Source: Phycisphaerae bacterium (lineage in GTDB: Bacteria; Planctomycetota; Phycisphaerae; Phycisphaerales; UBA1924). From it: 64,000 nucleotides of DNA. The notes under the pieces are model-generated. The model made no database searches and had not been told where the DNA came from. It saw nothing but the letters and a program-made list of their open reading frames with translations. The stretch spans positions 177,221 through 241,220 of the forward strand of contig JAEUIZ010000049.1 in NCBI GenBank assembly GCA_016793805.1, written 5' to 3'. Position 1 is the stretch's first letter, and the number at the start of each line of letters is the position of its first letter. Of the stretch, positions 34,339-43,829 are shown piece after piece. The position numbers and the translations under genes were made by a program.

Positions 34339-36561
34339 CTATCGAACGACCGCGTTCACACCCTTGGGCAGCGCCGCCATGAACGCCCTGCCATAGCCCG
34401 TGGTCAGTACGCGGGGATCCAGGATCACCACTCGCCCGTGGTCGGTCTTGCTGCGGATCAGCCGCCCGAAACCCTGCTTGAACCGGATGATCGCGCGCGG
34501 GAGCGAGTCCTCCAGGAACGGGTCACCGCCGCGCTCGCCGATCGCCTCGAGCCTCGCCTCGGTGAGCGGGCGGTCCGGCGGCTCGAACGGCAGACGCGTG
34601 ATGATGACGTTGCGAAGCCCTCGGCCTCGAACGTCCACGCCCTGCCAGAAACTCGCCGCGCCGAGCAGCACGCTCCGCTCGTTGCTTCGGAATCGCTCCA
34701 ACAGTTCGGTCCGCGGCCCGTCGCGCCCCTGGACCAGCATGGGCATCCTTCGTGCCGTGAGCGAGCCCTCCAGCAGCCGCGAGATCGCGTGCAACTGGGA
34801 GAACGACGTGAACAGCACGAACGCGCCGCCGTCGGTCGCATCGACGTGGTGCAGGATCCGATCCGCGAGCGCCCCGTTGTATGTGCCCGACTCGTTGCTC
34901 GCGGCATGATGGCTCCGCTGGACCTCGAGCGCCGAACCCTCCGCCGGTACCTCGTTCCCCGACTCGTCGACTCGCACCGTCCGGTGCCCCGCGTCCGGCC
35001 TGCGCGCGCCGCTCCCCCGCTCGGGTCGCGGCATCGACCTCTCAACATACACCTCGACCTGCCTCGCATACTCAAACGGCGACCCGAGCAGCAAGGTCGC
35101 CGCGCCTTCGCACCCGAGCCGGCTCATCGCGTGGGTGAACGGGCCGTCGCTCGGTGGCTCGTCGCCCGCTCCCCCTCGCCGGCCCATCGCGACGCCTGCG
35201 GTCGCCAGCGTCGCGCTCGTCAGGATGACCCCGCGATCCTCCGCGAAGAGGTGCTGCCGAAGGAGCGGAGCCACGTCGACTGGCGAGCACGCGAGCGTCA
35301 CACGCGGCGAGCGCCAGCGGCCTCCCCCCCCACCACCTTCCGCCGCCCGTGCGTCGCCTCCGCCCGAGACTTCGACCCAGTACGCGCAGCCCGGCACCTT
35401 CTGCGCGAGGAGCGCGTCGGCGCACGCCGCGATCTCCGCCGCGCGCAGCGAGTACGAGTTCAACTCGAACTTGTCCTGCTCGCCAGCGATCCGCTCCTTG
35501 GCCGCGCCGAGCCGCAGCGACAACTCGTCGAACGCGGGCGAGATCAGGTTCTCGACCACGCCGGGCCCGCGCACGCGCCCCGTCCCCGCACGCCGCGACC
35601 AGTGCAGCAACTCCTCGAAAAACATCCGTGCCGCGTTCTCGGCCTTCAGCGTCGCACGGATCAGTTCGTCCGCGAGCGTCACGTCGCCCGATTGCAGTTG
35701 CAACTGCGTCAGGTACCCCTTGCCCGTCCCCGAGTGGTAGAGCACGCCCAGCAGATGCATGACGCGGCCCTCGGCGAGGGACAGCCCAAAGTGGTCCGCC
35801 GCGGCGTCCTCCACGGCGTGCGCCTCGTCGAGCACCACCTGCTGATACTCCGGCAGAAACCCGTGCTCCTTGGCCCGCAGCGCGAGGTCGCTGAAAAAGA
35901 GCGCGTGGTTGCAGATGAGCAGGTTGCCCTTCTCCATCTCCCGCCGCGCCGCCTGATAGAAGCACTTCTCGTAACTCGGGCACTTCCGGCCCATGCAGTT
36001 GCCCGCGTCGGATTGCACGCGGTCCCAGACCCCCGGCCGATCGAGCGTCGGTAGCGTCGAGAGTGTGCCGTCGCGCGTGCCGTACGCCCAGTCCTCGATG
36101 ACGCGAAGGCTGCGCCGGCTCGCCGTGTCGGCAAAGAGCCGATCGTGCCGCTGGCTCGCCAACTTCAGCCGTCGGAGCGAGACGTAGTTGCCTCGGCCCT
36201 TGACGAGCACGGGGCGCAACGTCGCCCGCACGGCCTCCCCCAGTTCGCCGCCGGCGTCCTCGAGCGCCTCCCGAAGCGCCGGGATGTCCTTCTCGACCAG
36301 TTGCTCCTGCAGCGCGATCGTGTTCGTCGCCACCACCACGCGCTCGTTGTGCATCACGCATCGCACGATCGCCGGCACGAGGTACGCGAACGACTTGCCC
36401 ACGCCCGTGCCCGCTTCGACCAGGAGATGCGACTTCGACGCCATCGCCCGCGCGACGGCCTCGGCCATCCGCGTCTGCTCCGGGCGCGACTCGAACTGCG
36501 AGCCCAGGGCCGCGGCGACGGGGCCAGCGCTCGACAGGATGCCGGCGACCGACTCGGACAT
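34339..36561 (-). CDS. DinG-like ATP-dependent DNA helicase (iron-sulfur, superfamily 2)
   Basis: A 740-residue helicase of the XPD/DinG group, probably unwinding 5'-3' and handling D-loops, R-loops or damaged forks. Walker A GTGVGKS is near residues 51-57. Four cysteines (in NCMGRKC, EKC and ICNHA) around residues 180-215 fit the 4Fe-4S cluster. The DEAH box DEAHAVEDAA follows, and later motifs include SATLA, LLGAASFWQGVD and QGFGRLIR. It lies 24 bases downstream of rsmG on the same strand. A small acidic/Gly-rich insert (near GGGDARAAEGGGGGG) is unusual. Confidence 0.93.
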   Translation of the reverse strand: MSESVAGILSSAGPVAAALGSQFESRPEQTRMAEAVARAMASKSHLLVEAGTGVGKSFAYLVPAIVRCVMHNERVVVATNTIALQEQLVEKDIPALREALEDAGGELGEAVRATLRPVLVKGRGNYVSLRRLKLASQRHDRLFADTASRRSLRVIEDWAYGTRDGTLSTLPTLDRPGVWDRVQSDAGNCMGRKCPSYEKCFYQAARREMEKGNLLICNHALFFSDLALRAKEHGFLPEYQQVVLDEAHAVEDAAADHFGLSLAEGRVMHLLGVLYHSGTGKGYLTQLQLQSGDVTLADELIRATLKAENAARMFFEELLHWSRRAGTGRVRGPGVVENLISPAFDELSLRLGAAKERIAGEQDKFELNSYSLRAAEIAACADALLAQKVPGCAYWVEVSGGGDARAAEGGGGGGRWRSPRVTLACSPVDVAPLLRQHLFAEDRGVILTSATLATAGVAMGRRGGAGDEPPSDGPFTHAMSRLGCEGAATLLLGSPFEYARQVEVYVERSMPRPERGSGARRPDAGHRTVRVDESGNEVPAEGSALEVQRSHHAASNESGTYNGALADRILHHVDATDGGAFVLFTSFSQLHAISRLLEGSLTARRMPMLVQGRDGPRTELLERFRSNERSVLLGAASFWQGVDVRGRGLRNVIITRLPFEPPDRPLTEARLEAIGERGGDPFLEDSLPRAIIRFKQGFGRLIRSKTDHGRVVILDPRVLTTGYGRAFMAALPKGVNAVVR

Positions 36562-36585
36562 GCAGGGATTATCCGCCGTCGGTGG

Positions 36586-37443
36586 CTACAGCGGCGCCTT
36601 CGCCGGCTCGCCATCCCGTCGCGGGTACTTCGCCGGAGTCTTGCGCAACTTCTCGATGACGACGATCCTGCCCGTCGGCGTCGGGATGGTTGCCGCGTGG
36701 GCGGCGTGCAACTCGTGCAGCGCCCGCTTGGCCTGGGCCAGCTCCTCGTCGGACTTCTGGCCCTTGATGAGGAACACCCGTCCGGGCTCCTCGCCCTCGG
36801 CCCAGTTCGCCAGCGGGACGGTCAGTTCCAGCAGCACCCGCATCGCGCCGACCGCCCGCGCGACCACCGCGTCGTAGCGCTCGCGATGCCTCGGATCACG
36901 CCCAGCAGCCTCGGCCCGCAGCGCCGCGACATCGACAGTCCGCAAGCCGAGTTCGCCCACTACGTGACGCAGAAACGCCGCCTTCTTTGCCGTCGCTTCC
37001 AGCAGCGTGAACCGAAGCCCGGGCATGCAGATCGCCAGCGGCACACCCGGCAGCCCTCCGCCGGAACCCACGTCAACAACGCGGGAACCCTCGGGCAAAT
37101 CGGCCAAGACCTGCACAAGCGACAGCGAGTCGAGAATGTGCCGCGTCCATGCCTCGGCAGGATCGGCGATCGCGGTCAGGTTCACGAGGGTGTTCGCCGA
37201 GAGCAGCAGTGAGAGGTATGTTCCCAAAGTGTCGACGTCGCCCGGTTCATACTCGACGCCGATCGTGCGCGCCGACTCGACAAATCCCGGCGGGGGCGTG
37301 AGCGGCGTGGCCACGCCGGGGAACGCCAGCGACTCACGGCTCGGCTTGGCGCGAGGCGGCGCCGCCGATTGTGGTGCGGGTCTGCGAGCACGCCCGCGCG
37401 GGATCGCGTCTCGGCCACCACCTCGGGTAGTGCGACGGTTCAT
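36586..37443 (-). CDS. rsmG: 16S rRNA (guanine-N7) methyltransferase RsmG
   Basis: Methylates G527 of 16S rRNA using S-adenosylmethionine. The core matches RsmG: NLTAI, HILDSLSLVQVL, VVDVGSGGGLPGVPLAI (motif I), LLEATAKKAAFLRHV and DAVVARAVG. The 285-residue frame starts at ATG 37443, and the first ~40 residues are a Lys/Arg/Ala-rich tail beyond the usual ~210-residue protein, so the true start may lie downstream. It sits between rodA and the DinG-like gene. Loss of RsmG gives low-level streptomycin resistance in other bacteria. Confidence 0.93.
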   Translation of the reverse strand: MNRRTTRGGGRDAIPRGRARRPAPQSAAPPRAKPSRESLAFPGVATPLTPPPGFVESARTIGVEYEPGDVDTLGTYLSLLLSANTLVNLTAIADPAEAWTRHILDSLSLVQVLADLPEGSRVVDVGSGGGLPGVPLAICMPGLRFTLLEATAKKAAFLRHVVGELGLRTVDVAALRAEAAGRDPRHRERYDAVVARAVGAMRVLLELTVPLANWAEGEEPGRVFLIKGQKSDEELAQAKRALHELHAAHAATIPTPTGRIVVIEKLRKTPAKYPRRDGEPAKAPL

Positions 37444-37476
37444 CCGGCGAGCGTAGCCAGCACACGCCGCGAACGC

Positions 37477-38679
37477 CTAGTCCTCGTCCCACTCGAAACT
37501 CGGCCGGAACGGGGGCAGCGGCCTGCGCATCGCGACGTTGAAGATCAGGCCCGTCATCAGCATCGTGGTCATCGTGCTGCTCCCGCCATAACTGACAAAC
37601 GGCAGCGTGACCCCGATGATGGGGAGCAGCCCGACGTTCATGCCGATGTTCACGACCGCCTGGGCCCCGACGAAGCCCGCGAATCCCACGCACAGGAGCC
37701 GTCCGAACGGGTCCTTGCAGTTGGCCGCCGTCAGCAGCGCGCCCGCGAGCCAGACGGCATAGAGCGCGAGGACCGCCGCGGCACCAAGCAGCCCGAACCT
37801 CGCGACGATCACGGCAAAGATCATGTCGTTGTGCCGCTCGGGTAGGCGGTTGAATCGCACCAGCGCCCGCGCGTGGCCCGGCGTGCTGCCCGTCCATTGA
37901 CCCGCGCCGACGAGCGTCTGGGCCGTGAAACTCTGGTAGTTGATGTCCAGCGCCCCCTCGCGCCGACCCTCGAACTGCCCGATGAGGGCGGCGATCCGCT
38001 GCTTCTGGTGAGGCTTGAGGATCGGGTACGCCGCCGGCCCAGCCAGCGCCGCGAGCGTGACGATGAGCGCAAGGTGCCGGAGGCGTGCGCCCGCCGCCAG
38101 GAGCATGGCGAGGAGCGCCGGCACGAACAGGCTCGCCGTCCCGAGGTCGGGCTGGAGGATGATGAGCGCCATGGGCACGAACGCGATGAGCCCGACGGGG
38201 ACGAGCCCGATGAACCTGCGGTGCGTGCTTCGATACCGCAGGTAGTGCGCCGCGGCGAGCACGAAGGCGATCTTCGCGGGCTCCGCGGGCTGGAAGTCCA
38301 CGACGCCGAGGTTGATCCATCCGCGGGCGCCGTTGCGCGGAGTGACAAGCCACGCCGGCACGCCGGGCAGCAGCAGGAACACGAGGCTCGCCAGCGAGAG
38401 CACCATCACAGGCCAGGCCACGAATCCGAGCAGGCGGTAGTGCGGGAGGGCGACGATCGCGCCGGCGAGCAGCCCGACGCCGACGAAGAGGAGTTGCTTG
38501 CCGGGGTCCGCCTGCCGCCGCGCTCCCTCCACGACGCCCAGGTCGATCGCGTACAGGCCCAGGAGCGAGAGCGCGATGGCCGCCAGCAGGCAGAGCCACG
38601 CGCCATGCCAGACCGTGACCCGCCACTTCCCGGGCGCGCCAAGCACATAGGGGCGGGGCTCCGCGCCGAGAGCGGTCAC
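37477..38679 (-). CDS. rodA: RodA-type SEDS peptidoglycan glycosyltransferase
   Basis: Membrane glycosyltransferase that polymerises lipid II during cell elongation, working with PBP2. About 400 residues with ten hydrophobic segments and SEDS motifs: NGARGWINLGVVDFQPAEPAK, ILQPDLGTA, and the C-terminal GMNVGLLPIIGVTLPFVSYGGSS. The start is GTG 38679, overlapping the PBP2 stop in GTGA; the open frame upstream reads the wrong frame of mrdA. The mrdA-rodA pair is the usual elongasome layout. Confidence 0.95.
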   Translation of the reverse strand: MTALGAEPRPYVLGAPGKWRVTVWHGAWLCLLAAIALSLLGLYAIDLGVVEGARRQADPGKQLLFVGVGLLAGAIVALPHYRLLGFVAWPVMVLSLASLVFLLLPGVPAWLVTPRNGARGWINLGVVDFQPAEPAKIAFVLAAAHYLRYRSTHRRFIGLVPVGLIAFVPMALIILQPDLGTASLFVPALLAMLLAAGARLRHLALIVTLAALAGPAAYPILKPHQKQRIAALIGQFEGRREGALDINYQSFTAQTLVGAGQWTGSTPGHARALVRFNRLPERHNDMIFAVIVARFGLLGAAAVLALYAVWLAGALLTAANCKDPFGRLLCVGFAGFVGAQAVVNIGMNVGLLPIIGVTLPFVSYGGSSTMTTMLMTGLIFNVAMRRPLPPFRPSFEWDED

Positions 38680-41135
38680 AGGTACCCCTCCGCCTTCAAC
38701 GCGCGGATGATCTGAGCCACGATGGGGCCGGAAACCCGTCCGCCCGAGCCCGCGTACTCCATCATCACGGCGATCGCGTACCGCGGGCGGCCCTCTGCCG
38801 CCTCGCCCACGAGCACCACGAACCACGAGTGGTCGCCCTGGCGGAGGACTCGAACGCTCTCGGGGAGCGTCGGATCGACGATCGCACGCTCGAAGAGGCC
38901 CTTCGTCGTTGGGTCGTCACGCCGGACGAGCACGCGCGGCGCCGCGGCCGTGCCGGTCTTGCCCCACACCTTGAGACCAGTCAGATTGGCAAAGTGCACC
39001 AGCCGCTCGCCCGCGATGTCGACGTGGTGGCCCGTGCCCCGTTCCTGGTTGACCGCATCATCCAGCCCCGCCAGCGCCTCGTGCACTGCCCGCAGGTCCA
39101 AGTCCAGGCTCACCGGCTCTGCGGCCTCGCCCAGGACGACATGCGGGCGGATCCGTACGCCCCCGCGAGCGAGCGTCGCATAGGCGTCCGCGGCGTGTAG
39201 GGGCGTCCACGCGACGGGGCCTTGCCCGATTCCCATCTGGGCCGCGTCGCCCGCGCCGATGCCCGCCGGATTGCCGCGCGGGCCCAGGATCCCCGACACC
39301 TCGTCGCCAACCCCGAGACGCCACGGCTGGCCCACGCCAAACATCGAGTAGGCCTGCACGATCCCCTCCGGCCCCAGTCGCTGCCCGATCGTGAAAAAAT
39401 AGATGTTGCACGAGACCATCAACGCCTCGCGGGCGCTGAGCGCATGCCCGAACTGCGCCGTGTGCGTCGTCCGGAACCGCTCGTCCTTGTAGATCCAGCA
39501 CCGGAACATGTCCGGCTTGTCGGGATAGAGGTGCCCCGTGCACTCGATTGGCGCGTCGATGTTGGTCTTGCCGAGTTTCGCCGCCGCCGTCAGAAGGACC
39601 GCCTTGACGATCGAACCCGGCGGATAGGGCCGACCCACGGCCCGGTCCAACCAAGGCGTCGCGACGGCCCGATTCATCGGGTCGTCAAAGATCGCCGATG
39701 GGTTCTCACGCAGCGCCCGTCGCGAGACCGACGGCGTCGTGACCATCGCCAGCACGTCCCCCGTGTCCACCTCGATGACCACCGCCGCGCCGTAGAGCGG
39801 GCTGCCGTCGGGCACCGTCGGGTTCTCGCTGGCGTGTCGTTGCCACGGCTGCGCCACCGCGAGGCCCAGTTCGGGAGCCATGATCGCCTGCACCCGAGCC
39901 TGGAGCATCACGTCCAGCGTCAGCCGAACGTCCTCGCCCGCCACTGGATCGAGCGCCTGCGTCTCGCCCGTCTCCAGCCGCTCGACCTCGATCCCTCGCA
40001 GACCTCGGAGCGTCCGCTCGTGCGACTCCTCGATCCCGCCGATGCCCGCCGCGTCGGTGTCCTCGTATCGGCCCCGGTCGACGCGAGCGGGGAGCCCGCC
40101 CCACCCCTGCGGCGTCATCACCCGCTCGGCAAACTCTCTTTCAAAGGTCGGTCGCAGCGGCGAGAGCCACGCGGCGCGGCGCTCCCGGTGCCCCGGTGTC
40201 CGCGTCCGCTTCCCGTCCACCACCACCTCCGTGTCCGCGTTCGCGCCGGGGCTCGTCCGCCCGATGACGTGGTACGCGACACCCTCGACCGTGATCGGCA
40301 CCCGTCGATCCGCTTTCAGCGGGCCCGGGAGCGTGGTCGCATCCACGTCCACCGTCATCGACTCGTACGGATACTCGCGCGAGCCCGTGTCCGCGACCGT
40401 GAGCCCGGGCATCAGCGGCACTCGCATCGGCTTCGCCAGGCCGGGAATTGGAAGGTCTACCGTCTCGCGCGAGAGCCGCGTGAGTTCGAACCCCGCCGCA
40501 TCCGCGATCGTGTCCAGGACGACGTGCGGCGATCGCTGCTCCGCCAGGTCGCGCCGGCCCGCGGCGACCATCCGCTCCTCTGACTCCTCCGTGATCTCCA
40601 GGCCCGCCGAGAGCCGATCGTCGAGGTCTCGCGAGACCCGTCGATCGAAGATCGATGCTGCCAACTTGCTCACGCGAGCGACCACCGCCTCTCGCGAGCG
40701 TGCCAGCACGTCCGGCGCTACTCCCGTCTCCGAGGCCATTCGATCCCACATCTGCTCGACATGGGCCTGAAAGATCGGGACGAGCACGTCGATCCGCTCT
40801 TGCCGCTGCCTCGCGTCGAGCGTTCGCCACGCCGCGCGGTCCGCCTGCCGGGCCGCTTCCGCCGCCTGCCGGAGCGCCCACTGGCCCGACAGCACGCGGT
40901 AATCGACGCACACGCTGTAACTCGGGCGATCCTGCGCCAGCACCCTGCCCTTGCGGTCGAGGATGCGCCCCCGCGGAGCCCGCGACCACGAAAGGTCAAC
41001 CAGTTTCGACTCCGCCGCCCGGCGGTGATCCTCGCCGTGCACCGCTGCGAGCCGCCAGACCTGCCCACCGAGAACCCCCAGACCGACGGCCATCCCGGCC
41101 CCGATGAGCAGGAGTCGGCGATGGAACATCGACAT
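38676..41135 (-). CDS. mrdA: Penicillin-binding protein 2 (elongation transpeptidase)
   Basis: The peptidoglycan cross-linking partner of RodA, about 819 residues and longer than the ~630 of E. coli PBP2. It has one N-terminal membrane helix (LLLIGAGMAVGLGVLGG), a PBP dimerisation region, and the three active-site motifs: SxxK in PPGSIVKAV, SxN in MVSCNIYFF, and KTG in WGKTGTAA. The start ATG 41135 (MSMFHRR) is chosen because the earlier ATG would add 11 polar residues before the helix. Extra length lies in the first 350 residues. A planctomycete with a PBP2/RodA pair keeps at least part of the classical elongation machinery. Confidence 0.93.
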   Translation of the reverse strand: MSMFHRRLLLIGAGMAVGLGVLGGQVWRLAAVHGEDHRRAAESKLVDLSWSRAPRGRILDRKGRVLAQDRPSYSVCVDYRVLSGQWALRQAAEAARQADRAAWRTLDARQRQERIDVLVPIFQAHVEQMWDRMASETGVAPDVLARSREAVVARVSKLAASIFDRRVSRDLDDRLSAGLEITEESEERMVAAGRRDLAEQRSPHVVLDTIADAAGFELTRLSRETVDLPIPGLAKPMRVPLMPGLTVADTGSREYPYESMTVDVDATTLPGPLKADRRVPITVEGVAYHVIGRTSPGANADTEVVVDGKRTRTPGHRERRAAWLSPLRPTFEREFAERVMTPQGWGGLPARVDRGRYEDTDAAGIGGIEESHERTLRGLRGIEVERLETGETQALDPVAGEDVRLTLDVMLQARVQAIMAPELGLAVAQPWQRHASENPTVPDGSPLYGAAVVIEVDTGDVLAMVTTPSVSRRALRENPSAIFDDPMNRAVATPWLDRAVGRPYPPGSIVKAVLLTAAAKLGKTNIDAPIECTGHLYPDKPDMFRCWIYKDERFRTTHTAQFGHALSAREALMVSCNIYFFTIGQRLGPEGIVQAYSMFGVGQPWRLGVGDEVSGILGPRGNPAGIGAGDAAQMGIGQGPVAWTPLHAADAYATLARGGVRIRPHVVLGEAAEPVSLDLDLRAVHEALAGLDDAVNQERGTGHHVDIAGERLVHFANLTGLKVWGKTGTAAAPRVLVRRDDPTTKGLFERAIVDPTLPESVRVLRQGDHSWFVVLVGEAAEGRPRYAIAVMMEYAGSGGRVSGPIVAQIIRALKAEGYL

Positions 41136-41240
41136 GGGCTGGCGACCTGCTGGCATGGCGGCGGCCAATTCTTATCGACCGATCAGGCCCCCCGCGCCGA
41201 GTCCGACTCGCCGGAGCGGCCCCCGACGCCGCCGAGCCGC

Positions 41241-42077
41241 CTACCCCCGCTTGTCCCGCGTCAGTTGCGCGTAGGCGTTGTGGTTGTGGATCGACTCGTA
41301 GTTCTCCGAGTTGATCGAGTACCACGAGATCCGGTCATCGCCTTCGAGCATCAGCGCCAGGTCGCGGACGATGTCCTCAACGAACTTCGGGTTGTCATAC
41401 GCCGCCTCGGTGACGTGCTTCTCATCCGGCCTCTTCAGGACCGCGTACACCTCCGTCGACGCCGCCCGCTCCAGGTACCGCACGATCTCCTCGATCCACA
41501 CCCGCTCGCGGATGCGCACCGACGCCTCGAGTCGGCAGCGCTGGTTGTGCGCGCCGTATCGGCTGATCTCCTTCGAGCACGGGCAGAGACTGGTGCCGGG
41601 AGCCGAGACCGTCATGATGAAGTCCTCGTGCCCGTTCGAGACGCACTCGAACCGCACGCGGTAATCCATGAGACCGGGCGACTTCGTCACCGGCGCCAGT
41701 TTCTTGATGAAGTACGTGAACTCCGCCTGGAAGTGCGCCTCCGCCGCGTTCAGCCGCAGGCAGATCGCCCTCGCTACCTTCGGGAAGCAGTCGGGTGTCA
41801 GGGCGCTGTCCGCGTACTCGTTCAGCACCTCCAGAAACCGACTCATGTGGGTTCCCTTCTGGTGGTGCGGCAGCCCCACGTACATGTTGATCGTCGCCAC
41901 CGTCGTCTGCTCGCCCCCCTCGGGCGCTTTCAGCCGGATCGGATAGGTCACGTCCTTGACGCCCACGCGGTCGATGGCCACGTTCCGCAGATCGTGCAAC
42001 GCCTGCACGTCCGGCATCCCAGCGGGCCGCCGCTTCGATCGAGTGGACTGTGTCTGCGGCACCCGGCTTCGCGGCAT
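41241..42077 (-). CDS. folE2: GTP cyclohydrolase I type 2 (FolE2)
   Basis: Converts GTP to 7,8-dihydroneopterin triphosphate, the first step of folate (and often queuosine) synthesis, using a metal other than obligate zinc. The 278 residues include the FolE2 hallmark TSLCPCSKEIS (metal-ligand cysteine), the GTHMSRF motif, and NHDNQR-like GAHNQRC. It starts 106 bases before mrdA's start region on the same strand. The first ~20 residues are Arg/Ser-rich and may not all be translated. Confidence 0.93.
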   Translation of the reverse strand: MPRSRVPQTQSTRSKRRPAGMPDVQALHDLRNVAIDRVGVKDVTYPIRLKAPEGGEQTTVATINMYVGLPHHQKGTHMSRFLEVLNEYADSALTPDCFPKVARAICLRLNAAEAHFQAEFTYFIKKLAPVTKSPGLMDYRVRFECVSNGHEDFIMTVSAPGTSLCPCSKEISRYGAHNQRCRLEASVRIRERVWIEEIVRYLERAASTEVYAVLKRPDEKHVTEAAYDNPKFVEDIVRDLALMLEGDDRISWYSINSENYESIHNHNAYAQLTRDKRG

Positions 42078-42135
42078 CTCGTGGCCCTCTGGACAACTCT
42101 AGGTTCGAGGCCAACCGCCCGGCCGATGCATCGTC

Positions 42136-42954
42136 CTACGCCGCTGCCCGCTTCTCGATCATCGAGCCGGCCCACCCCGCACCCAATGGGATGCCGAGGA
42201 GCGCGCCCGCGATCCAGTCCAAAGGCGTCACGTGCGCGATCGGGGCCAATGCCCCCTGGTACGACGCCGCCACCGCGTTCGCGCTCCCCGCCAGCACCAG
42301 CCCCGCTACAGGCCCCAGAACCGCGAGCACCGCCAACGGCACGGCCACCGGCGCGAGCGGGACTCGAATATCCGCGAGCCTCGCCGCCGCTGCCGCCGCC
42401 GCTCCAGCCGCCACCGCGGCCATGACCGCCTGGCCCTTCAGCGGCGTGACCGCGACCAGCCACGCCGCCAATGCTCCTGCCGCCAGCCCGATCGCGCACG
42501 CCACCACCGTCCCCTTCCCGCTCCCCAGCAGCCGCTGACGGGCCGTGCCCTCGCCCTTGGCCGCCAGCACCAGCACGCACGCCATCAGCACCCCGGCCGC
42601 ACCGAATACCGCTCCTTCGATCGAGAGCCTCGTCAATGGCCCCGCCGAGTGCGCCTCGCGGATCAGATCATGCACCTCGCCAGATCGCCACGCGACCCAG
42701 GCCATGACGAGCCCCGCGGTGGTCAGCCCCGCCTGCATTCCCGACACCCGCGACGCCGCCGCGCCAAAGCCCAGCGCGATCGCCATGGCCAGCAACCCAC
42801 GCAGCAACCCGCCCACCGGATCCGTCGACGCCAGCGGCGTGGCCGCGGGCGAGCCGTCGGCCGCCCGGAGCCCCGACAACAACCCCGCCGCCAACGGACC
42901 GACGGCCATCATCGCCGCCACATAGAACATCCACCGCACAATGCCTGCTCGCAT
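42136..42954 (-). CDS. Hypothetical multi-pass membrane protein
   Basis: A 272-residue, Ala/Gly/Val-rich protein with about seven hydrophobic segments; the first is the N-terminal FYVAAMMAVGPLAAGLLSG. A polar loop around residues 90-107 (WRSGEVHDLIREAHSAG) separates two halves. No family is recognised. It lies 58 bases upstream of folE2 on the same strand. About 220 bases upstream, on the other strand, is the promoter of the copper operon. Confidence 0.7.
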   Translation of the reverse strand: MRAGIVRWMFYVAAMMAVGPLAAGLLSGLRAADGSPAATPLASTDPVGGLLRGLLAMAIALGFGAAASRVSGMQAGLTTAGLVMAWVAWRSGEVHDLIREAHSAGPLTRLSIEGAVFGAAGVLMACVLVLAAKGEGTARQRLLGSGKGTVVACAIGLAAGALAAWLVAVTPLKGQAVMAAVAAGAAAAAAARLADIRVPLAPVAVPLAVLAVLGPVAGLVLAGSANAVAASYQGALAPIAHVTPLDWIAGALLGIPLGAGWAGSMIEKRAAA

Positions 42955-43175
42955 GGGGGCGATGATACCCGGCCCCGAGACCCGGCGACCGCAGCCTGTT
43001 CACGATCTCTTGCGACGCATGACGCGTGCTGCCCATCGCCTTTGCCCTCCTAGGTCCGACCCCACACTATCACACGGGGTGGACCGGGTTTGGGGGGAAA
43101 GGTCAGGCTGGGGTCACGCTTCGGAAGCCTCGCCGGTCGCCAGACCAGTCTCGTGGCCGCCTAAGCCGTCAACCG

Positions 43176-43218
43176 TTGACATACGCATCAAGGGGCCGTA
43201 TACTCCCCCGTAGTATGC
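43176..43218 (+). promoter_or_regulatory. Sigma-70 promoter with overlapping CsoR-type operator (efflux operon)
   Basis: TTGACA (43176-43181), 17 bases, then TATACT (43199-43204) form a near-consensus promoter. An inverted repeat overlaps the -10: GTATACT (43198-43204), the 7-base centre CCCCCGT, and AGTATGC (43212-43218), with six of seven positions matching between arms. The same geometry and sequence recur at 51429-51449. CsoR operators in other bacteria are pseudo-palindromes with a central G/C run, so binding by the CsoR encoded at 51796 would block this promoter until copper rises. Confidence 0.75.
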
Positions 43219-43247
43219 TTGGTCCCAGCATCCAGATCCGGAACTTC

Positions 43248-43685
43248 ATGGCCCTGCTCTTGGTGGTGGCGACTCCGTTCTGCTGCTGCAACGGCCTCAC
43301 GCTGCTCGGTGGCGGCCTCTTGTGCCAGGCTGCCTCCCACTCGAGGGGCCGGCTTGCTACCGATCACCCGACCCCCGCAGTGGATCACGGGCGGGTGACG
43401 CACTCATGTTGCCACCGTGAATCGTCGAGCAAGGGCGAGAACCCAGATTCCGAGACCACGGAAGATCCGCAGAACTGCTCGTGCGACAAGAGCGGTGGCA
43501 AGATGCTCTCGGTCGAGAAGCCGAGCAGGGAAACGCCGGTGCCGGTCGTCGTGGTGACTCTTGACTGGAGTCAGCGGCCTGAACCCCGGCCGCTCTACGC
43601 GGCCAGCGGACGTAAGCGTCCCCATCAGGCGGTTCAGCGACCCCTGACTTCGCTTTTGCGCATGCACTGCGCGCTCATTGTGTAG
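43248..43685 (+). CDS. Cys-rich secreted or membrane-anchored protein, first gene of the copper efflux operon
   Basis: About 145 residues with a hydrophobic N-terminus carrying FCCCNG, a central HSCCH and NCSCDK cluster, and a C-terminal basic tail ending MHCALIV. Likely exported and metal-binding; no named family is recognised, and there is no His-rich metallothionein repeat. The frame also has ATG 43215, but that codon overlaps the operator and the expected transcription start, so ATG 43248 is more likely. It is the first gene after the CsoR-type promoter, so its function is probably in copper handling outside the cytoplasm. Confidence 0.6.
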   Translation: MALLLVVATPFCCCNGLTLLGGGLLCQAASHSRGRLATDHPTPAVDHGRVTHSCCHRESSSKGENPDSETTEDPQNCSCDKSGGKMLSVEKPSRETPVPVVVVTLDWSQRPEPRPLYAASGRKRPHQAVQRPLTSLLRMHCALIV

Positions 43686-43829
43686 CGGTTCGGCCCGGCC
43701 GGTGCTCCGGGGCGTCATGGGACGCCCCCTCGTCGAGCACGGGCGCCTGACTGCCAACGTGCCCACATCCGAATCCGCTGTTCGCGTGCTCGCGTTCACT
43801 GCTCATTCCCCGATTGACGGAGGTTCATC

